Positions 21,170-30,008 of a DNA stretch of 64,000 nt are shown piece after piece. Position numbers and translations under genes: made by a program. The stretch is from positions 3,004,001-3,068,000 of the forward strand of contig NZ_CP053021.1 of NCBI RefSeq assembly GCF_013001025.1, read 5' to 3'. The first letter of the stretch is position 1; every line of letters begins with the position of its first letter. Under the pieces are notes generated by a model. It saw only the letters and a program-made list of their open reading frames with translations, had not been told where the DNA came from and did no database searches. This DNA is from Sphingobium yanoikuyae (GTDB taxonomy: Bacteria; Pseudomonadota; Alphaproteobacteria; Sphingomonadales; Sphingomonadaceae).

Positions 21170-21721
21170 TCAGGCGGCGCGGGCAGCCCATTCGTCGGCG
21201 AGGATCGAGTAGATCACCGTGTCGCGGACATGGCCAGTCCAGGTGATGCGCTGCTTGCGCAGCACGCCTTCGCGCACGGCGCCCAGCTTCTCCACCGCCT
21301 TTTGCGAGCGGATGTTGCGCGCGTCGATGCAGAACTGGACGCGGGTGAAGCCACAGGCAAAGGCGCGGTCGAGCAGCAGCGGCTTGATGCGGCCATTCAG
21401 CCCGGTGCCGCGCACCGCCGGCGTCATATAGGTGCCGCCAAGTTCCAGCCCATTATGCGCAGCATCGACATTGAGATAGCCCGACATGCCGACCGGCTCG
21501 CCAGCGGCCAGAATGAGAAACGTGTAGCGATTGGGCGTCGCCAGGATCGCGTCGAAGGTCGGGTCGAAATCCGCCCCGGCGAGATGGTTGGGATAAATCT
21601 CCCACACCGGATCGTCGATCGGGCAGATGGCGCGCAACGCCTCGCGATGATGGTCGGCCAACTGCTCCAGATGAAGGCCGGGCGCGTCGATCGGCGCCAG
21701 CAGATCCTCCATCCGGCTCAT
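21170..21721 (-). CDS. GNAT-family N-acetyltransferase
   Basis: Acetyl-CoA-dependent transferase of 183 residues, of the RimJ/RimL-like acetyltransf_3 type: strands around [19 protein letters not shown], the acetyl-CoA loop region [22 protein letters not shown], and [23 protein letters not shown]. The substrate may be a protein N-terminus or a small amine. ATG 21721 overlaps the tdk stop as ATGA, so the gene is translationally coupled to tdk; an in-frame extension to 21754 was rejected for that reason. Confidence 0.9.
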   Translation of the reverse strand: MSRMEDLLAPIDAPGLHLEQLADHHREALRAICPIDDPVWEIYPNHLAGADFDPTFDAILATPNRYTFLILAAGEPVGMSGYLNVDAAHNGLELGGTYMTPAVRGTGLNGRIKPLLLDRAFACGFTRVQFCIDARNIRSQKAVEKLGAVREGVLRKQRITWTGHVRDTVIYSILADEWAARAA

Positions 21722-22296
21722 CCGCGCATCTGCTCGACAAAATGGCGACGGCACAGCGCGACATAACGGTCATTGCCGCCAATCTCCGTCTGGGCGCCCT
21801 GGCGGATCGCCCGGCCCGACGCATCGACGCGCAGGTTCATCGTCGCCTTGCGGCCGCAGTCGCACACCGTCTTGATCTCGGTCAGCGCGTCGGCCAGGCC
21901 CAGCAGATGGGCGCTGCCCTCGAACAACTCCCCCTGGAAATCGGTGCGCAGGCCATAGCAGAGGACAGGAATGCCGAGGCTGTCGCTGACCGCCGCGAGT
22001 TGCCAGACCTGATCGCGGGTCAGGAACTGCGCCTCATCCACCAGCACGCAGGAGAGCGGCGTCGCGTCATGCTGGGCGGCGATGGCGGCGAGCATATCGA
22101 CGCCCGGCTCGAACAGATGCGCCCGCGCCTCCAGCCCGATGCGCGAGGCGATCCGGCCATGGCCGAAACGATCGTCGACCGCCGCAGTCCACAGCATCGT
22201 CGCCATGCCGCGTTCCTGATAGTTGAAGCTCGATTGCAGCAGGGTCGTCGATTTGCCCGCATTCATCGAGCTATAATAGAAATAGAGCTTCGCCAT
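21718..22296 (-). CDS. tdk: Thymidine kinase
   Basis: Salvage enzyme phosphorylating thymidine to dTMP. The 192-residue type II kinase has the P-loop [14 protein letters not shown] near residue 8, Walker [10 protein letters not shown] near 88, the lasso region with [12 protein letters not shown] near 145, and a second zinc-ligand pair including CRRHF near the end. It forms an overlapping pair with the GNAT gene downstream and is 9 nt from the hydrolase gene end. These genes separate truB from rbfA, which are neighbours in many bacteria. Confidence 0.97.
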   Translation of the reverse strand: MAKLYFYYSSMNAGKSTTLLQSSFNYQERGMATMLWTAAVDDRFGHGRIASRIGLEARAHLFEPGVDMLAAIAAQHDATPLSCVLVDEAQFLTRDQVWQLAAVSDSLGIPVLCYGLRTDFQGELFEGSAHLLGLADALTEIKTVCDCGRKATMNLRVDASGRAIRQGAQTEIGGNDRYVALCRRHFVEQMRG

Positions 22297-22305
22297 GGCC
22301 GCGCT

Positions 22306-23202
22306 TTAACGCAGCGTGGGCGCAACGCCAGCCAGGAAACGCACCAACGCATCGGCGAGCGCGATCCGCTTGTCGGAGAAGCTGTGATCGGTCGGCCAGA
22401 CCATCAGGCGGGTGTTGGGATTGGCCGACTGGGCGTCCGCCCCGACCTTGCGCGCCATCGCGCCGATGCCGCGTTCCGCACCGATGATGGTCAGCGGCCG
22501 ACGGCCATAGCCGACCAGCTTGCGGCCGAGGTCGAACTTCTGGCCGTCGCCCTTGATCTCGGCGGTCAGGCTTTCATAGCTGGCACCGGCGAGCGGCGGC
22601 AGATCGCCCGCCACCTCCGCCTTCCAACCCGCCTCGCCCTGTGGCGTCGCCAGCGACGCGACAGTCTGGGCCGGATCCCAGGGATCGATCAGGAACAGCC
22701 CGGCGACGCGCGGTTCTGCGGCCGCTGCCTCCGCCGCCATGAAGCCGCCCATGCTGTGCCCGGCGACCACGATCGCGCTGGTGTCGATGCGATATTTGGC
22801 GACGGTCGACGCTTCCTCCAGGAACAGCAGCGCGTTGAACGCATCCTCCGCCGCGTTGGTGAAGGAAAAGATGCCGGGGCTGCCCCATGATCCGCGATAA
22901 TGGAGGGTCAGGACATTCCAGCCGGCGCGGCGCGCGGCCTGGGCCAGGTCCAGATTCTGCTCATTGCCCGGAAAGCCGTGGAGCAGCAGCAGGGTCGGAT
23001 GCACGCCGCTGCCCGCCGCGACATACATGACCGCATTCATCGCCCCCTCGCCCGAGGGAATGACGAACGCATCCATCCGCGCCGGGTTGGCGGCGTCGGG
23101 CGCGGGATCGGTGGTGACGGCAGGATGGGTGGCGGGTTCGCGGGCGATGGCGGGCGTAGCCAATGCCAAGGCGGCCATACTGATTATCCCGCTCATCTTC
23201 AT
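22306..23202 (-). CDS. Exported alpha/beta hydrolase
   Basis: Periplasmic or secreted hydrolase of 298 residues. A Sec signal ends near ATPAIA (about residue 20). The alpha/beta fold shows the oxyanion segment LLLHGFPGNEQNLD, the nucleophile Ser in VVAGHSMGGFMAAEAA near residue 150, an acidic residue in LFLIDPWDPAQ and a C-terminal His in WPTDHSFSDKRIALAD, completing a plausible triad. Resembles peptidase-S9/dienelactone-hydrolase-like esterases; substrate unknown. Confidence 0.9.
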   Translation of the reverse strand: MKMSGIISMAALALATPAIAREPATHPAVTTDPAPDAANPARMDAFVIPSGEGAMNAVMYVAAGSGVHPTLLLLHGFPGNEQNLDLAQAARRAGWNVLTLHYRGSWGSPGIFSFTNAAEDAFNALLFLEEASTVAKYRIDTSAIVVAGHSMGGFMAAEAAAAEPRVAGLFLIDPWDPAQTVASLATPQGEAGWKAEVAGDLPPLAGASYESLTAEIKGDGQKFDLGRKLVGYGRRPLTIIGAERGIGAMARKVGADAQSANPNTRLMVWPTDHSFSDKRIALADALVRFLAGVAPTLR

Positions 23203-23337
23203 GCGTTTGCCCCTCTTGATCTTCCGGTTCCGGGAAAGACGCTGTTAGCGCTGCGGCACCGTCGCGTCGACGCTGGAAACATTCCGCGACCGGACAAGAT
23301 ATGGCAAGATGCGTCACACAATTGCTGGAGCAAACAC

Positions 23338-23625
23338 ATGGCGACCGCGCAAGCCAGTGAAGCCTGCCTCTATCCCATCGTCCTCGTGCAGGACCGATAT
23401 AGCGGTGCCTATAGTGGCGGGGCATGGCTTGCACTGGCCGAGGGCGATCACTCCTGCGAGCAGGCTTCGCGGATAGGCTGGATCATGAGCCACGGCCCCA
23501 GCGGTAATGACCTGGAGGCAGCTGCGTTCTGGCAGGCGCATCCGGCCTGGATTGCTACAGGTAAAACGCCCGACGAGGCGATCGCACGTTTACGCGCTCA
23601 AAATTCCATCGCAGCCATGGCCTAG
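23338..23625 (+). CDS. Hypothetical protein, 95 aa
   Basis: Not recognised. Small soluble protein, MATAQASEACLYPIVLV at the start and a central RYSGAYSGGAWLALAEG segment, followed by a helix and KTPDEAIARLRAQ at the end. The pattern of a short beta segment around YSGG...W is reminiscent of small phage or plasmid proteins, but no family can be named. It is on the plus strand, convergent with rbfA by 35 nt and divergent from the hydrolase. The frame extends upstream as antisense of the hydrolase; ATG 23338 is the first plausible start outside it. Confidence 0.6.
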   Translation: MATAQASEACLYPIVLVQDRYSGAYSGGAWLALAEGDHSCEQASRIGWIMSHGPSGNDLEAAAFWQAHPAWIATGKTPDEAIARLRAQNSIAAMA

Positions 23626-23660
23626 TCCTCCCCCGGAATAGCGCTCCGGGGGCCAGCCCT

Positions 23661-24062
23661 TCAATCTTCGCTCTCATCCTGCTCCAGGTCGCGGGCGACC
23701 TTGGGGTCGCGGAGCAGCTTGTCGATATGGCTGCCCTCGTCGAAGCTCTCGTCCGACAGGAATTTGAGCCTCGCCGCATATTTGAGGCGGATGCGGTGCG
23801 CGACTTCGCGCTGGAGATAGGCGGTGTTGGTGCGCAGCGCCTTGAGCACCGCTTCCTCATCCTTGCCGAGCAGCGACTTGATGAAGACGGTGGCGTGGCG
23901 CAGGTCGGGCGACATGCGCACTTCGGTGACGCTGACCACATGCTGGCTCAGCACATCGTCATGCACGTCGCCGCGCTGGAGAATGTCGGAAAGGACATGG
24001 CGCACCTGTTCGCCGACGCGCAGCAGGCGGACAGAGGGACCTTCGGATTGTTGTTGAGCCAT
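23661..24062 (-). CDS. rbfA: Ribosome-binding factor A
   Basis: Cytosolic 30S maturation factor acting on the 5' end of 16S rRNA. The 133-residue KH-type protein shows [43 protein letters not shown] and [21 protein letters not shown]. Its ATG lies only 2 nt after the stop codon of the antitoxin gene, and the only Shine-Dalgarno-like bases (AAGG) are the antitoxin's penultimate codons. Translation and probably transcription therefore depend on the toxin-antitoxin unit or on read-through from infB. Confidence 0.97.
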   Translation of the reverse strand: MAQQQSEGPSVRLLRVGEQVRHVLSDILQRGDVHDDVLSQHVVSVTEVRMSPDLRHATVFIKSLLGKDEEAVLKALRTNTAYLQREVAHRIRLKYAARLKFLSDESFDEGSHIDKLLRDPKVARDLEQDESED

Positions 24063-24064
24063 AG

Positions 24065-24439
24065 TCAGACCTTAAAAAACATATCGTCGAGCGAAACATT
24101 CAACTCCATGGCCAGCTTGCGCCAGAGTTCCACATTCGCGCTTCTCTTATTGCGTTCTACATTACTGAGATGGGCATGTGTCGAGCCCACCCGTTCCGCC
24201 AAAACTTTCAGCGTTAAGCCCCGATGTTTTCGCCATGCGCGTAAAGGGCTTTCCCCGGCCATCATTCCATCGACCACTTTCGCGGGAAGATATTCCTCGC
24301 CCCCATCGCGGCGCGCCTCAGCCTCTGCAGCTGCTACCATGTCAGCCTTATCCTCCGCGATCTCGACAAGCCGTTGATAATCCTCAATCGGCAGCATCGC
24401 GATCTTCTGGCCCGCGATCTCGACAATCTGAACGGTCAT
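24065..24439 (-). CDS. XRE-family antitoxin
   Basis: Predicted DNA-binding antitoxin of 124 residues. The N-terminal half ([20 protein letters not shown], then [20 protein letters not shown]) is acidic and suited to wrapping the toxin; residues about 68-120 form an XRE helix-turn-helix with [20 protein letters not shown] and [13 protein letters not shown]. It is encoded second, overlapping the toxin gene as ATGA, the HigBA-type order. It probably represses the promoter upstream of the toxin. The gene ends 2 nt before rbfA. Confidence 0.9.
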   Translation of the reverse strand: MTVQIVEIAGQKIAMLPIEDYQRLVEIAEDKADMVAAAEAEARRDGGEEYLPAKVVDGMMAGESPLRAWRKHRGLTLKVLAERVGSTHAHLSNVERNKRSANVELWRKLAMELNVSLDDMFFKV

Positions 24440-24687
24440 GGGTTCACCTCATAAGCCGATCCGCGCGGCGCTATATCGTCAATCCAGAGGATATCCTGAT
24501 CGATACGGAAAATCACGCGCCAGTCCTGAACCCGCAAGCGATATTCCGGGCGCCCCTGAAGACGCTTCACATTGGCTTCCAGCGATGCGGGATCGTTCGC
24601 CAACTCGTCAATCTTCTGCCGAATAAGCGTTCGCTTGTTCGATCGCAGCAGCGCTCTCATCGCCGTCTTCGAGAAGCGGATATCCAC
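24436..24687 (-). CDS. RelE/ParE-superfamily toxin
   Basis: Small basic protein of 83 residues with the RelE fold: helices SKTAMRALLRSNKRTLIRQKIDEL, then KRLQGRPEYRLRVQDWRVIFRID with the basic catalytic-type residues in the central strands, then ILWIDDIAPRGSAYE. Members cleave ribosome-bound mRNA or poison gyrase; which is not decidable here. The start is GTG 24687, eight bases after a TATAAT box and without a Shine-Dalgarno, so the mRNA may be leaderless. Forms a module with the XRE antitoxin. Confidence 0.9.
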   Translation of the reverse strand: MDIRFSKTAMRALLRSNKRTLIRQKIDELANDPASLEANVKRLQGRPEYRLRVQDWRVIFRIDQDILWIDDIAPRGSAYEVNP

Positions 24688-24693
24688 ATCCGC
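24685..24693. promoter_or_regulatory. Candidate toxin-antitoxin operator at the toxin start
   Basis: GCGGAT and ATCCGC, six bases apart, form an inverted repeat that spans the toxin GTG start and lies directly after the TATAAT box (full span about 24676-24693). It is a plausible autorepression site for the antitoxin or toxin-antitoxin complex. Symmetry and position are seen; binding is inferred. Confidence 0.4.
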
Positions 24694-24695
24694 AA

Positions 24696-24722
24696 ATTAT
24701 AGGCACGGCAAAGGCCGGTCAA
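24696..24722 (-). promoter_or_regulatory. Predicted toxin-antitoxin promoter
   Basis: On the minus strand TTGACC (24717-24722) and TATAAT (24696-24701) are separated by 15 nt, a short but usable spacing with a perfect -10. The -35 lies within the 3' arm of the hairpin that follows infB. Transcription would begin at or next to the GTG start of the toxin, and would also serve rbfA. Confidence 0.55.
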
Positions 24723-24759
24723 GAAATTTAGCTCACAGCTAAATTCCTCGACCGGCCTT
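24711..24759 (-). terminator. Long hairpin after infB
   Basis: AAGGCCGGTC pairs with GACCGGCCTT, and inside it AATTTAGCT pairs with AGCTAAATT around a 3-nt loop; the two stems are separated by small internal loops. It starts 7 nt after the infB stop. The T-run on the minus strand is short, so termination may be partial. Its 3' arm carries the -35 element of the toxin-antitoxin promoter. Confidence 0.7.
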
Positions 24760-24766
24760 CTGTAAC

Positions 24767-27394
24767 TCACAGCGTGCGTGCGCGCTCTTCGACTTCGAAC
24801 AGTTCGAGCGTGTCGCCCGGCTTGATGTCGTTGGTGTCCTGCAGGACCGCACCGCACTCCATGCCGGCGCGGACTTCGGAGACATCGTCCTTGAAGCGAC
24901 GCAGCGACGCGATGTTGGTGCGCGACACGATGACATCGTCGCGGGTGAGGCGCGCGGCCAGACCCTTGCGGATGATGCCGTCGAGGACGAGCAGACCGGC
25001 GGCCTTGTCCTTCTTGCCGGCCGGGAAGACCTGCAGCACCTCGGCGCGGCCGACGATCGTCTCGATCCGTTCGGGGGCGAGCTGGCCAGCCATTTCGCCG
25101 CGAACTTCCTCAAGCAGGTCGTAGATCACGTCATAGTAACGCAGGCTGATCTTCTCACGCTCGGCGAGCTGACGGGCCTTGGCATTGGGACGGACGTTGA
25201 AGCCGATCAGCGGCGCGCGGCTGGCAGCGGCCAGCGTGACGTCGCTTTCGGTGATCGCGCCGACACCCGAATGCAGGATGCGGACCTTGATCTCGTCGGT
25301 CGAGATACGGTTGAGCGAGGACACGATCGCTTCGACCGAACCCTGCACGTCGCCCTTCACCACCACCGGATATTCGATGACCTTGGTGTTCAGCGCCGAG
25401 AACATATGCTCGAAGCTGGTCGGGGCAGCCGTGGTGCGCTTCTTGGTCGCCTGTTCCTGACGATAGGCAGCGACTTCACGGGCGCGGGCTTCATTCTCGA
25501 CGACGGTGAGCTGGTCACCGGCCATCGGCACGCCCGACAGACCCAGAACCTCGACCGGGGTCGAGGGACCAGCGACCTTAACCTGCTGGCCCTTGTCGTT
25601 GATCATCGCGCGGACCTTGCCGCTTTCCGAACCGATGACGAAGGTGTCACCGATCTTCAGCGTGCCCTTGCGGACCAGCACGGTCGCAACCGCACCACGG
25701 CCCTTGTCGAGCTGGGCCTCGATCACATTGCCTTCGGCGTCGCGATCGGGGTTGGCGGTCAGTTCCATGACCTCGGCCTGGAGCAGGATCTTGGTGATCA
25801 GTTCGTCAAGGCCGGTCTTCTTGAGCGCCGACACTTCGACGTCCTGGACGTCACCGCCCATGTCCTCGACCACGATTTCCTCGCTCAGCAGGCGCTCACG
25901 CACCTTCTGCGGGTTGGCGTCGGGCTTGTCGCACTTGTTGATCGCGACGATCATCGGCACGCCGGCAGCCTTGGTGTGGTTGATGGCTTCGATCGTCTGC
26001 GGCATCAGGCCGTCATCGGCCGCCACCACGAGGATGACGATGTCGGTGACGTTGGCGCCACGGGCACGCATTTCCGAGAAGGCTTCGTGGCCCGGCGTGT
26101 CGAGGAAGGTGATGAGATCACCGCTCTTCGTCTTCACCTGATAGGCGCCGATATGCTGGGTGATGCCGCCGCTTTCGCCGGCCACCACGTCGGTGCCGCG
26201 CAGCGCGTCGAGCAGCGAGGTCTTGCCATGGTCGACATGGCCCATGATCGTCACGACCGGGGCACGCGGCTTGAGCGTTTCGGGTGCGTCAGCCTCACCT
26301 TCCATGCCGATTTCGACGTCGGCATCCGACACGCGCTGGATGCGGTGGCCGAATTCCTCGACCAGCAGCTCCGCCGTATCCTGATCGATCGGCTGGTTGA
26401 GCGTGACGGCCGTGCCCATCTTGAACAGGGCCTTGACCAGGTCCGCGCCCTTTTCGGCCATACGGTTGGCCAGTTCCTGCACAGTGATGCTTTCGGGCAC
26501 CACGACGTCGCGGCTCTGCTTCTCGCGCGGCTGGCTGCCGCCCGAATAATGGGCACGACGTTCCTTCTCGCGAGCGCGCTTGAGCGCGGCGAGGCTGCGG
26601 GCACGGGCGCTGTCGTCGTCCGCAAGCGCGCGGGTGACGGTCAGCTTGCCGGACTGGCGGCGATTGTCATCGTTGCGCTTGGCACGATCGGGCTTCGCCG
26701 GTTCGGGGCGCTTGACCGGCGCGACCGGGGTGAAGCGGCGCGGCGGCGGCATGGTCGAGCTGGTGGTCGCCGGTGCGGCGGGCGCGGCCGGAGCGGCAGC
26801 GGCAGGCTCGGCTGCAGCAGCCGGCGCGGCCGGCGCTTCGACCGGCGCAGCCGGCTTGGCGGCTTCGGCAACCTTGGCCTGCTCGGCGGCTTCGGCAGCC
26901 TTGGCGGCCTCGACCTCGGCATTTTCGGCAGCCTGGCGATTTTCCTCGGCGCGGCGCTTTTCTTCCTCGCTGGCGGCAAGGCGTGCGGCATCCTCACGGC
27001 GGCGCGCATCTTCCAGCGCGGCCATGCGGGCTTCCTCGGCCTCGCGCAGCAGCTTGGCCTGCAGTTCCTGACGCGACATCAGGCTCTGCGGCGGCGCCTG
27101 GCGCACGGGGGCGGGCTGCGGCGCGCGCTGCTGCGGCGCAGGCGCGGCGGGACGGGGTGCGGCCGGCGCTGCGGGCGCGGCCGGCGTCGGATCAGCCTGG
27201 GGCGCAGCAGCGGGCGCAGCGCCGGTGCTTTCACCCGGCTTGCCCATGGGGACGCGGCGCCGCTTCACCTCAACCACGACCGTGTTCTTGCGGCCATGGC
27301 TGAACTGCTGCTGCACCTGACCGGACTCGACCGTGCGCTTGATCCCCAGCGGCTTGCGGCCCAGAACCGGCTTGTCTTCGTTGCTGTCACTCAT
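24767..27394 (-). CDS. infB: Translation initiation factor IF-2
   Basis: GTPase that brings fMet-tRNA to the 30S subunit and promotes subunit joining. The 875-residue protein has a long Ala/Pro/Glu/Arg-rich N-terminal region (about 50-290) with a coiled-coil of [20 protein letters not shown] type, the IF2_N domain, the G domain with G1 [16 protein letters not shown] near residue 385, G3 DTPGHEAF and G4 NKCD, then domains II to IV ending in [20 protein letters not shown]. Complete and of normal length for an alphaproteobacterium. ylxR lies 9 nt upstream. Confidence 0.99.
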   Translation of the reverse strand: MSDSNEDKPVLGRKPLGIKRTVESGQVQQQFSHGRKNTVVVEVKRRRVPMGKPGESTGAAPAAAPQADPTPAAPAAPAAPRPAAPAPQQRAPQPAPVRQAPPQSLMSRQELQAKLLREAEEARMAALEDARRREDAARLAASEEEKRRAEENRQAAENAEVEAAKAAEAAEQAKVAEAAKPAAPVEAPAAPAAAAEPAAAAPAAPAAPATTSSTMPPPRRFTPVAPVKRPEPAKPDRAKRNDDNRRQSGKLTVTRALADDDSARARSLAALKRAREKERRAHYSGGSQPREKQSRDVVVPESITVQELANRMAEKGADLVKALFKMGTAVTLNQPIDQDTAELLVEEFGHRIQRVSDADVEIGMEGEADAPETLKPRAPVVTIMGHVDHGKTSLLDALRGTDVVAGESGGITQHIGAYQVKTKSGDLITFLDTPGHEAFSEMRARGANVTDIVILVVAADDGLMPQTIEAINHTKAAGVPMIVAINKCDKPDANPQKVRERLLSEEIVVEDMGGDVQDVEVSALKKTGLDELITKILLQAEVMELTANPDRDAEGNVIEAQLDKGRGAVATVLVRKGTLKIGDTFVIGSESGKVRAMINDKGQQVKVAGPSTPVEVLGLSGVPMAGDQLTVVENEARAREVAAYRQEQATKKRTTAAPTSFEHMFSALNTKVIEYPVVVKGDVQGSVEAIVSSLNRISTDEIKVRILHSGVGAITESDVTLAAASRAPLIGFNVRPNAKARQLAEREKISLRYYDVIYDLLEEVRGEMAGQLAPERIETIVGRAEVLQVFPAGKKDKAAGLLVLDGIIRKGLAARLTRDDVIVSRTNIASLRRFKDDVSEVRAGMECGAVLQDTNDIKPGDTLELFEVEERARTL

Positions 27395-27403
27395 CGACTA
27401 TGT

Positions 27404-28117
27404 TTAACCCTTCACATCATCATCAGCCGGCGCAGCCGCCGACGCATCATTCCATGCAGCCTCATGCGCCTGCGCATCGGCGGAGTCCTGCTCGCCATGC
27501 ACCGGCGCCCCGGTAGCGCATCCCAGATAGCTTTCCAAGCGGCCCAGAGCCGCACGCAGGCGCACTGTCGCCCGCGAGTCGGTCACCGCGATATGGACGA
27601 CATTGTCGCGCCCCATTGCCATAGATAGGGCGTGCCGGTCCACAGGCAAGACGATGCCCGCAAGATCCGTGCCTTCCGCTTCCTGTCCCACGCGCAAGGC
27701 CTGGTCCAGTTTTCGATTGCCGTCCGTGCCCGCATCGGCGGCATGGAGCAGCATTTTCACCATGCCCTTGCGGCATGCGACGTCGATCTTTTCCGATCCG
27801 GTCAGCAGCATGGAGGCGCGAGCCTCCAGCCCCAGGCGGCTGAGCAGATCCTGCCGCAGCCCGGCCTCTACCAGATCGGGAAGATTGTCGGGAATTTCAA
27901 GAGCGCCTTCCTTGAAGGCGCGGGCGAGCGCACCCTTGAGCTTGCCCTTGGCCAGCGCCGTTTCCAGTTCGGCCCGCGACACGCCGATCCAGGCGCCCCG
28001 GCCCGGCGCCTTGGCGCGGACGTCGGGCATCACCTGTCCTTCAGGGCCGATGGCCAGGCGGATCAGCGTTTCGGGATCGGCGCGGTCGCCGCTCAATATG
28101 CATTTGCGTTCGGTCAT
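27404..28117 (-). CDS. ylxR: YlxR (DUF448/RnpM) RNA-binding protein with L7Ae-like C-terminal domain
   Basis: Probable RNA-binding partner of the nusA-infB operon. The N-terminal DUF448 domain (about 1-75) begins TERKCILSGDRADPETLIRL and contains PGRGAWIGVSR; residues about 85-200 resemble an L7Ae/YlxQ domain (LGLEARASMLLTGSEKIDVACRKG). The two domains, separate proteins YlxR and YlxQ in Firmicutes, are fused here as in other alphaproteobacteria. In Bacillus, YlxR/RnpM affects RNase P; extension to this organism is inferred. It ends in an acidic tail. Confidence 0.93.
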   Translation of the reverse strand: MTERKCILSGDRADPETLIRLAIGPEGQVMPDVRAKAPGRGAWIGVSRAELETALAKGKLKGALARAFKEGALEIPDNLPDLVEAGLRQDLLSRLGLEARASMLLTGSEKIDVACRKGMVKMLLHAADAGTDGNRKLDQALRVGQEAEGTDLAGIVLPVDRHALSMAMGRDNVVHIAVTDSRATVRLRAALGRLESYLGCATGAPVHGEQDSADAQAHEAAWNDASAAAPADDDVKG

Positions 28118-28180
28118 GCGCGCCCCTCCGCCAAAACGGACAAAAGGGCAAGACCAACGCTGTCGAGTAGGCTTATTCTC

Positions 28181-28414
28181 TCATCGGGGAGTGTCCGCAG
28201 CATTGGCGTCCTCCCTGGCTGGAGAAATTGCACGGTCGGCGATCAACTGACCGCCGGCCGCATAATTTTCGGTCGAGACTTCCGAGATCACGATCTGGAC
28301 GGCAGCCGCCGGCTTTCCCAGCCGCTCCACGAGCGACTGGGTGACGTCAGCAACGATCGCGGCTTTCTGCTCGCGAGTCGCGCTACCGGCCAGGCGGATG
28401 TCGACGAAAGGCAT
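28181..28414 (-). CDS. 4-oxalocrotonate tautomerase-family protein
   Basis: Small enzyme of 77 residues using an N-terminal proline, Pro2 of MPFVDIRLAGS, exposed after Met removal, as a general base in keto-enol tautomerisation. Further match in REQKAAIVADVTQSLVERLGK and VQIVISEVSTENYAAGG. The C-terminal 15 residues are an extension beyond the usual 62-72. Its place between nusA and ylxR, with 6 nt after nusA, is unusual for this operon. The natural substrate is unknown. Confidence 0.88.
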   Translation of the reverse strand: MPFVDIRLAGSATREQKAAIVADVTQSLVERLGKPAAAVQIVISEVSTENYAAGGQLIADRAISPAREDANAADTPR

Positions 28415-28420
28415 GTTGGC

Positions 28421-29995
28421 TTACGCTTCCTCGCCTTCGAACCAATGGGCGCGGGCGGCCATGATGATCTCATTGCCCTGCTCGTCGCTCAGACCATAGG
28501 CGGCCAGGATGCCGCCCTTGTCCTCATTGCCGCTGTCCGACTTGCGACGACGCTGGTCGACGCGCTTCTTCTGCACCAGTTCGTCGGTGGCGAGGTCGGC
28601 GAGATCGTCGAGCGTCTTGACGCCGGCCTTGCCGAGCGTGACCAGCATCGCTTCGGTGAGGTGCGGCATGTCGGCCAGCGCGTCCTCGACGCCCAGCGCC
28701 TGACGCTCTTCACGGGCGGCCTGTTCGCGACGGTCGAGCGCTTCCTGCGCACGGCTCTGCAGCTCGGCAGCCAGATCCTCGTCGAAGCCTTCGATCCCGG
28801 CCAGTTCCTCGACGCTGACATAGGCGACTTCTTCCAGCTCGCCAAAGCCTTCGGCGACCAGCAGCTGCGACAGCGTCTCGTCCACGTCCAGCTCGTTCTG
28901 GAACATTTCCGAACGGCTGACGAATTCCTTCTGGCGCTTCTCGCTGGCGTCGGCCTCGGTCATGATGTCGATCGCCTTGCCGGTCAGCTGGCTGGCGAGG
29001 CGGACATTCTGGCCGCGGCGGCCGATGGCGAGCGACAGCTGATCGTCGGGCACGACGACTTCGATGCGCTCTTCTTCCTCGTCGATGACGACGCGGGCGA
29101 CCTGGGCCGGCTGCAGCGCGTTGACGACGAAGGTCGCGGTATCTTCCGACCAGGGGATGATGTCGATCTTTTCGCCCTGCATTTCCTGCACGACGGCTTG
29201 GACGCGGCTACCCTTCATGCCGACGCAGGCGCCGACCGGATCGATGCTGCTGTCACGGCTGATGACGCCGATCTTGGCGCGCGAACCCGGATCGCGGGCG
29301 GCGGCCATGATGGTGATGACGCCATCATAGATTTCCGGCACTTCCTGCGCGAACAGCTTCTTCATGAATTCGGGGTGCGCGCGGCTGAGGAAGATCTGCG
29401 GACCGCGATTTTCGCGGCGCACGTTCAGCACGACCGAACGGATGCGATCGCCAACGCGAACCACTTCGCGCGGGATCTGCTGGTCGCGGCGGATCACGCC
29501 TTCGGCGCGGCCCAGATTGACGACGACATGGCCGAATTCGACCGACTTGACGACGCCGGTGATGATTTCACCCACGCGGTCCTTAAACTCGTCGAACTGA
29601 CGTTCACGCTCGGCGTCGCGGACCTTCTGGAAGATCACCTGCTTGGCCGACTGGGCGTCGATACGGCCCAGGTCGATCGCGGGCAGCGGATCGACGATGA
29701 AGTCGCCGACCACGGCATCCTTCTTCAGCTTGGCGGCCTGCTTGAGGTCGACCTGCTTGAAATAATCCTCGACCACCTCGACGACTTCGACGACGCGCCA
29801 CAGGCGCAGGTCGCCGCTGTCCGGGTCCAGCTTGGCACGGATGTCATTCTCGGCGCCGTAACGGGCACGGGCGGCGCGCTGGATCGCATCTTCCATCGCC
29901 TCGATGACGATCGCCTTGTCGATCATCTTCTCGCTGGCGACGCTGTTGGCAATCGCGATCAGCTCGGCCTTATTGGCGGAAATGGCGTTGGCCAT
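28421..29995 (-). CDS. nusA: Transcription termination/antitermination protein NusA
   Basis: RNA-polymerase-associated factor controlling pausing, termination and antitermination. The 524-residue protein has the N-terminal RNAP-binding domain (about 1-130), S1 domain (GEIITGVVKSVEFGHVVVNLG, about 135-200), two KH domains (VGACVGMKGSRVQAVVQEMQG and LAIGRRGQNVRLASQLTGK), and C-terminal helix-hairpin-helix-like acidic repeats (LLVAEGFGELEEVAYVSVEE). ATG 29995 begins the conserved NAISANKAELIAIANSVA. It follows rimP by 13 nt, the conserved order. Confidence 0.98.
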   Translation of the reverse strand: MANAISANKAELIAIANSVASEKMIDKAIVIEAMEDAIQRAARARYGAENDIRAKLDPDSGDLRLWRVVEVVEVVEDYFKQVDLKQAAKLKKDAVVGDFIVDPLPAIDLGRIDAQSAKQVIFQKVRDAERERQFDEFKDRVGEIITGVVKSVEFGHVVVNLGRAEGVIRRDQQIPREVVRVGDRIRSVVLNVRRENRGPQIFLSRAHPEFMKKLFAQEVPEIYDGVITIMAAARDPGSRAKIGVISRDSSIDPVGACVGMKGSRVQAVVQEMQGEKIDIIPWSEDTATFVVNALQPAQVARVVIDEEEERIEVVVPDDQLSLAIGRRGQNVRLASQLTGKAIDIMTEADASEKRQKEFVSRSEMFQNELDVDETLSQLLVAEGFGELEEVAYVSVEELAGIEGFDEDLAAELQSRAQEALDRREQAAREERQALGVEDALADMPHLTEAMLVTLGKAGVKTLDDLADLATDELVQKKRVDQRRRKSDSGNEDKGGILAAYGLSDEQGNEIIMAARAHWFEGEEA

Positions 29996-30008
29996 GACGA
30001 TAAAACCC

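Noticed and set aside
25271..27628. 785-codon plus-strand frame across infB
   Set aside because: Antisense shadow of infB; long only because the real gene has few bases that create stops in that frame.
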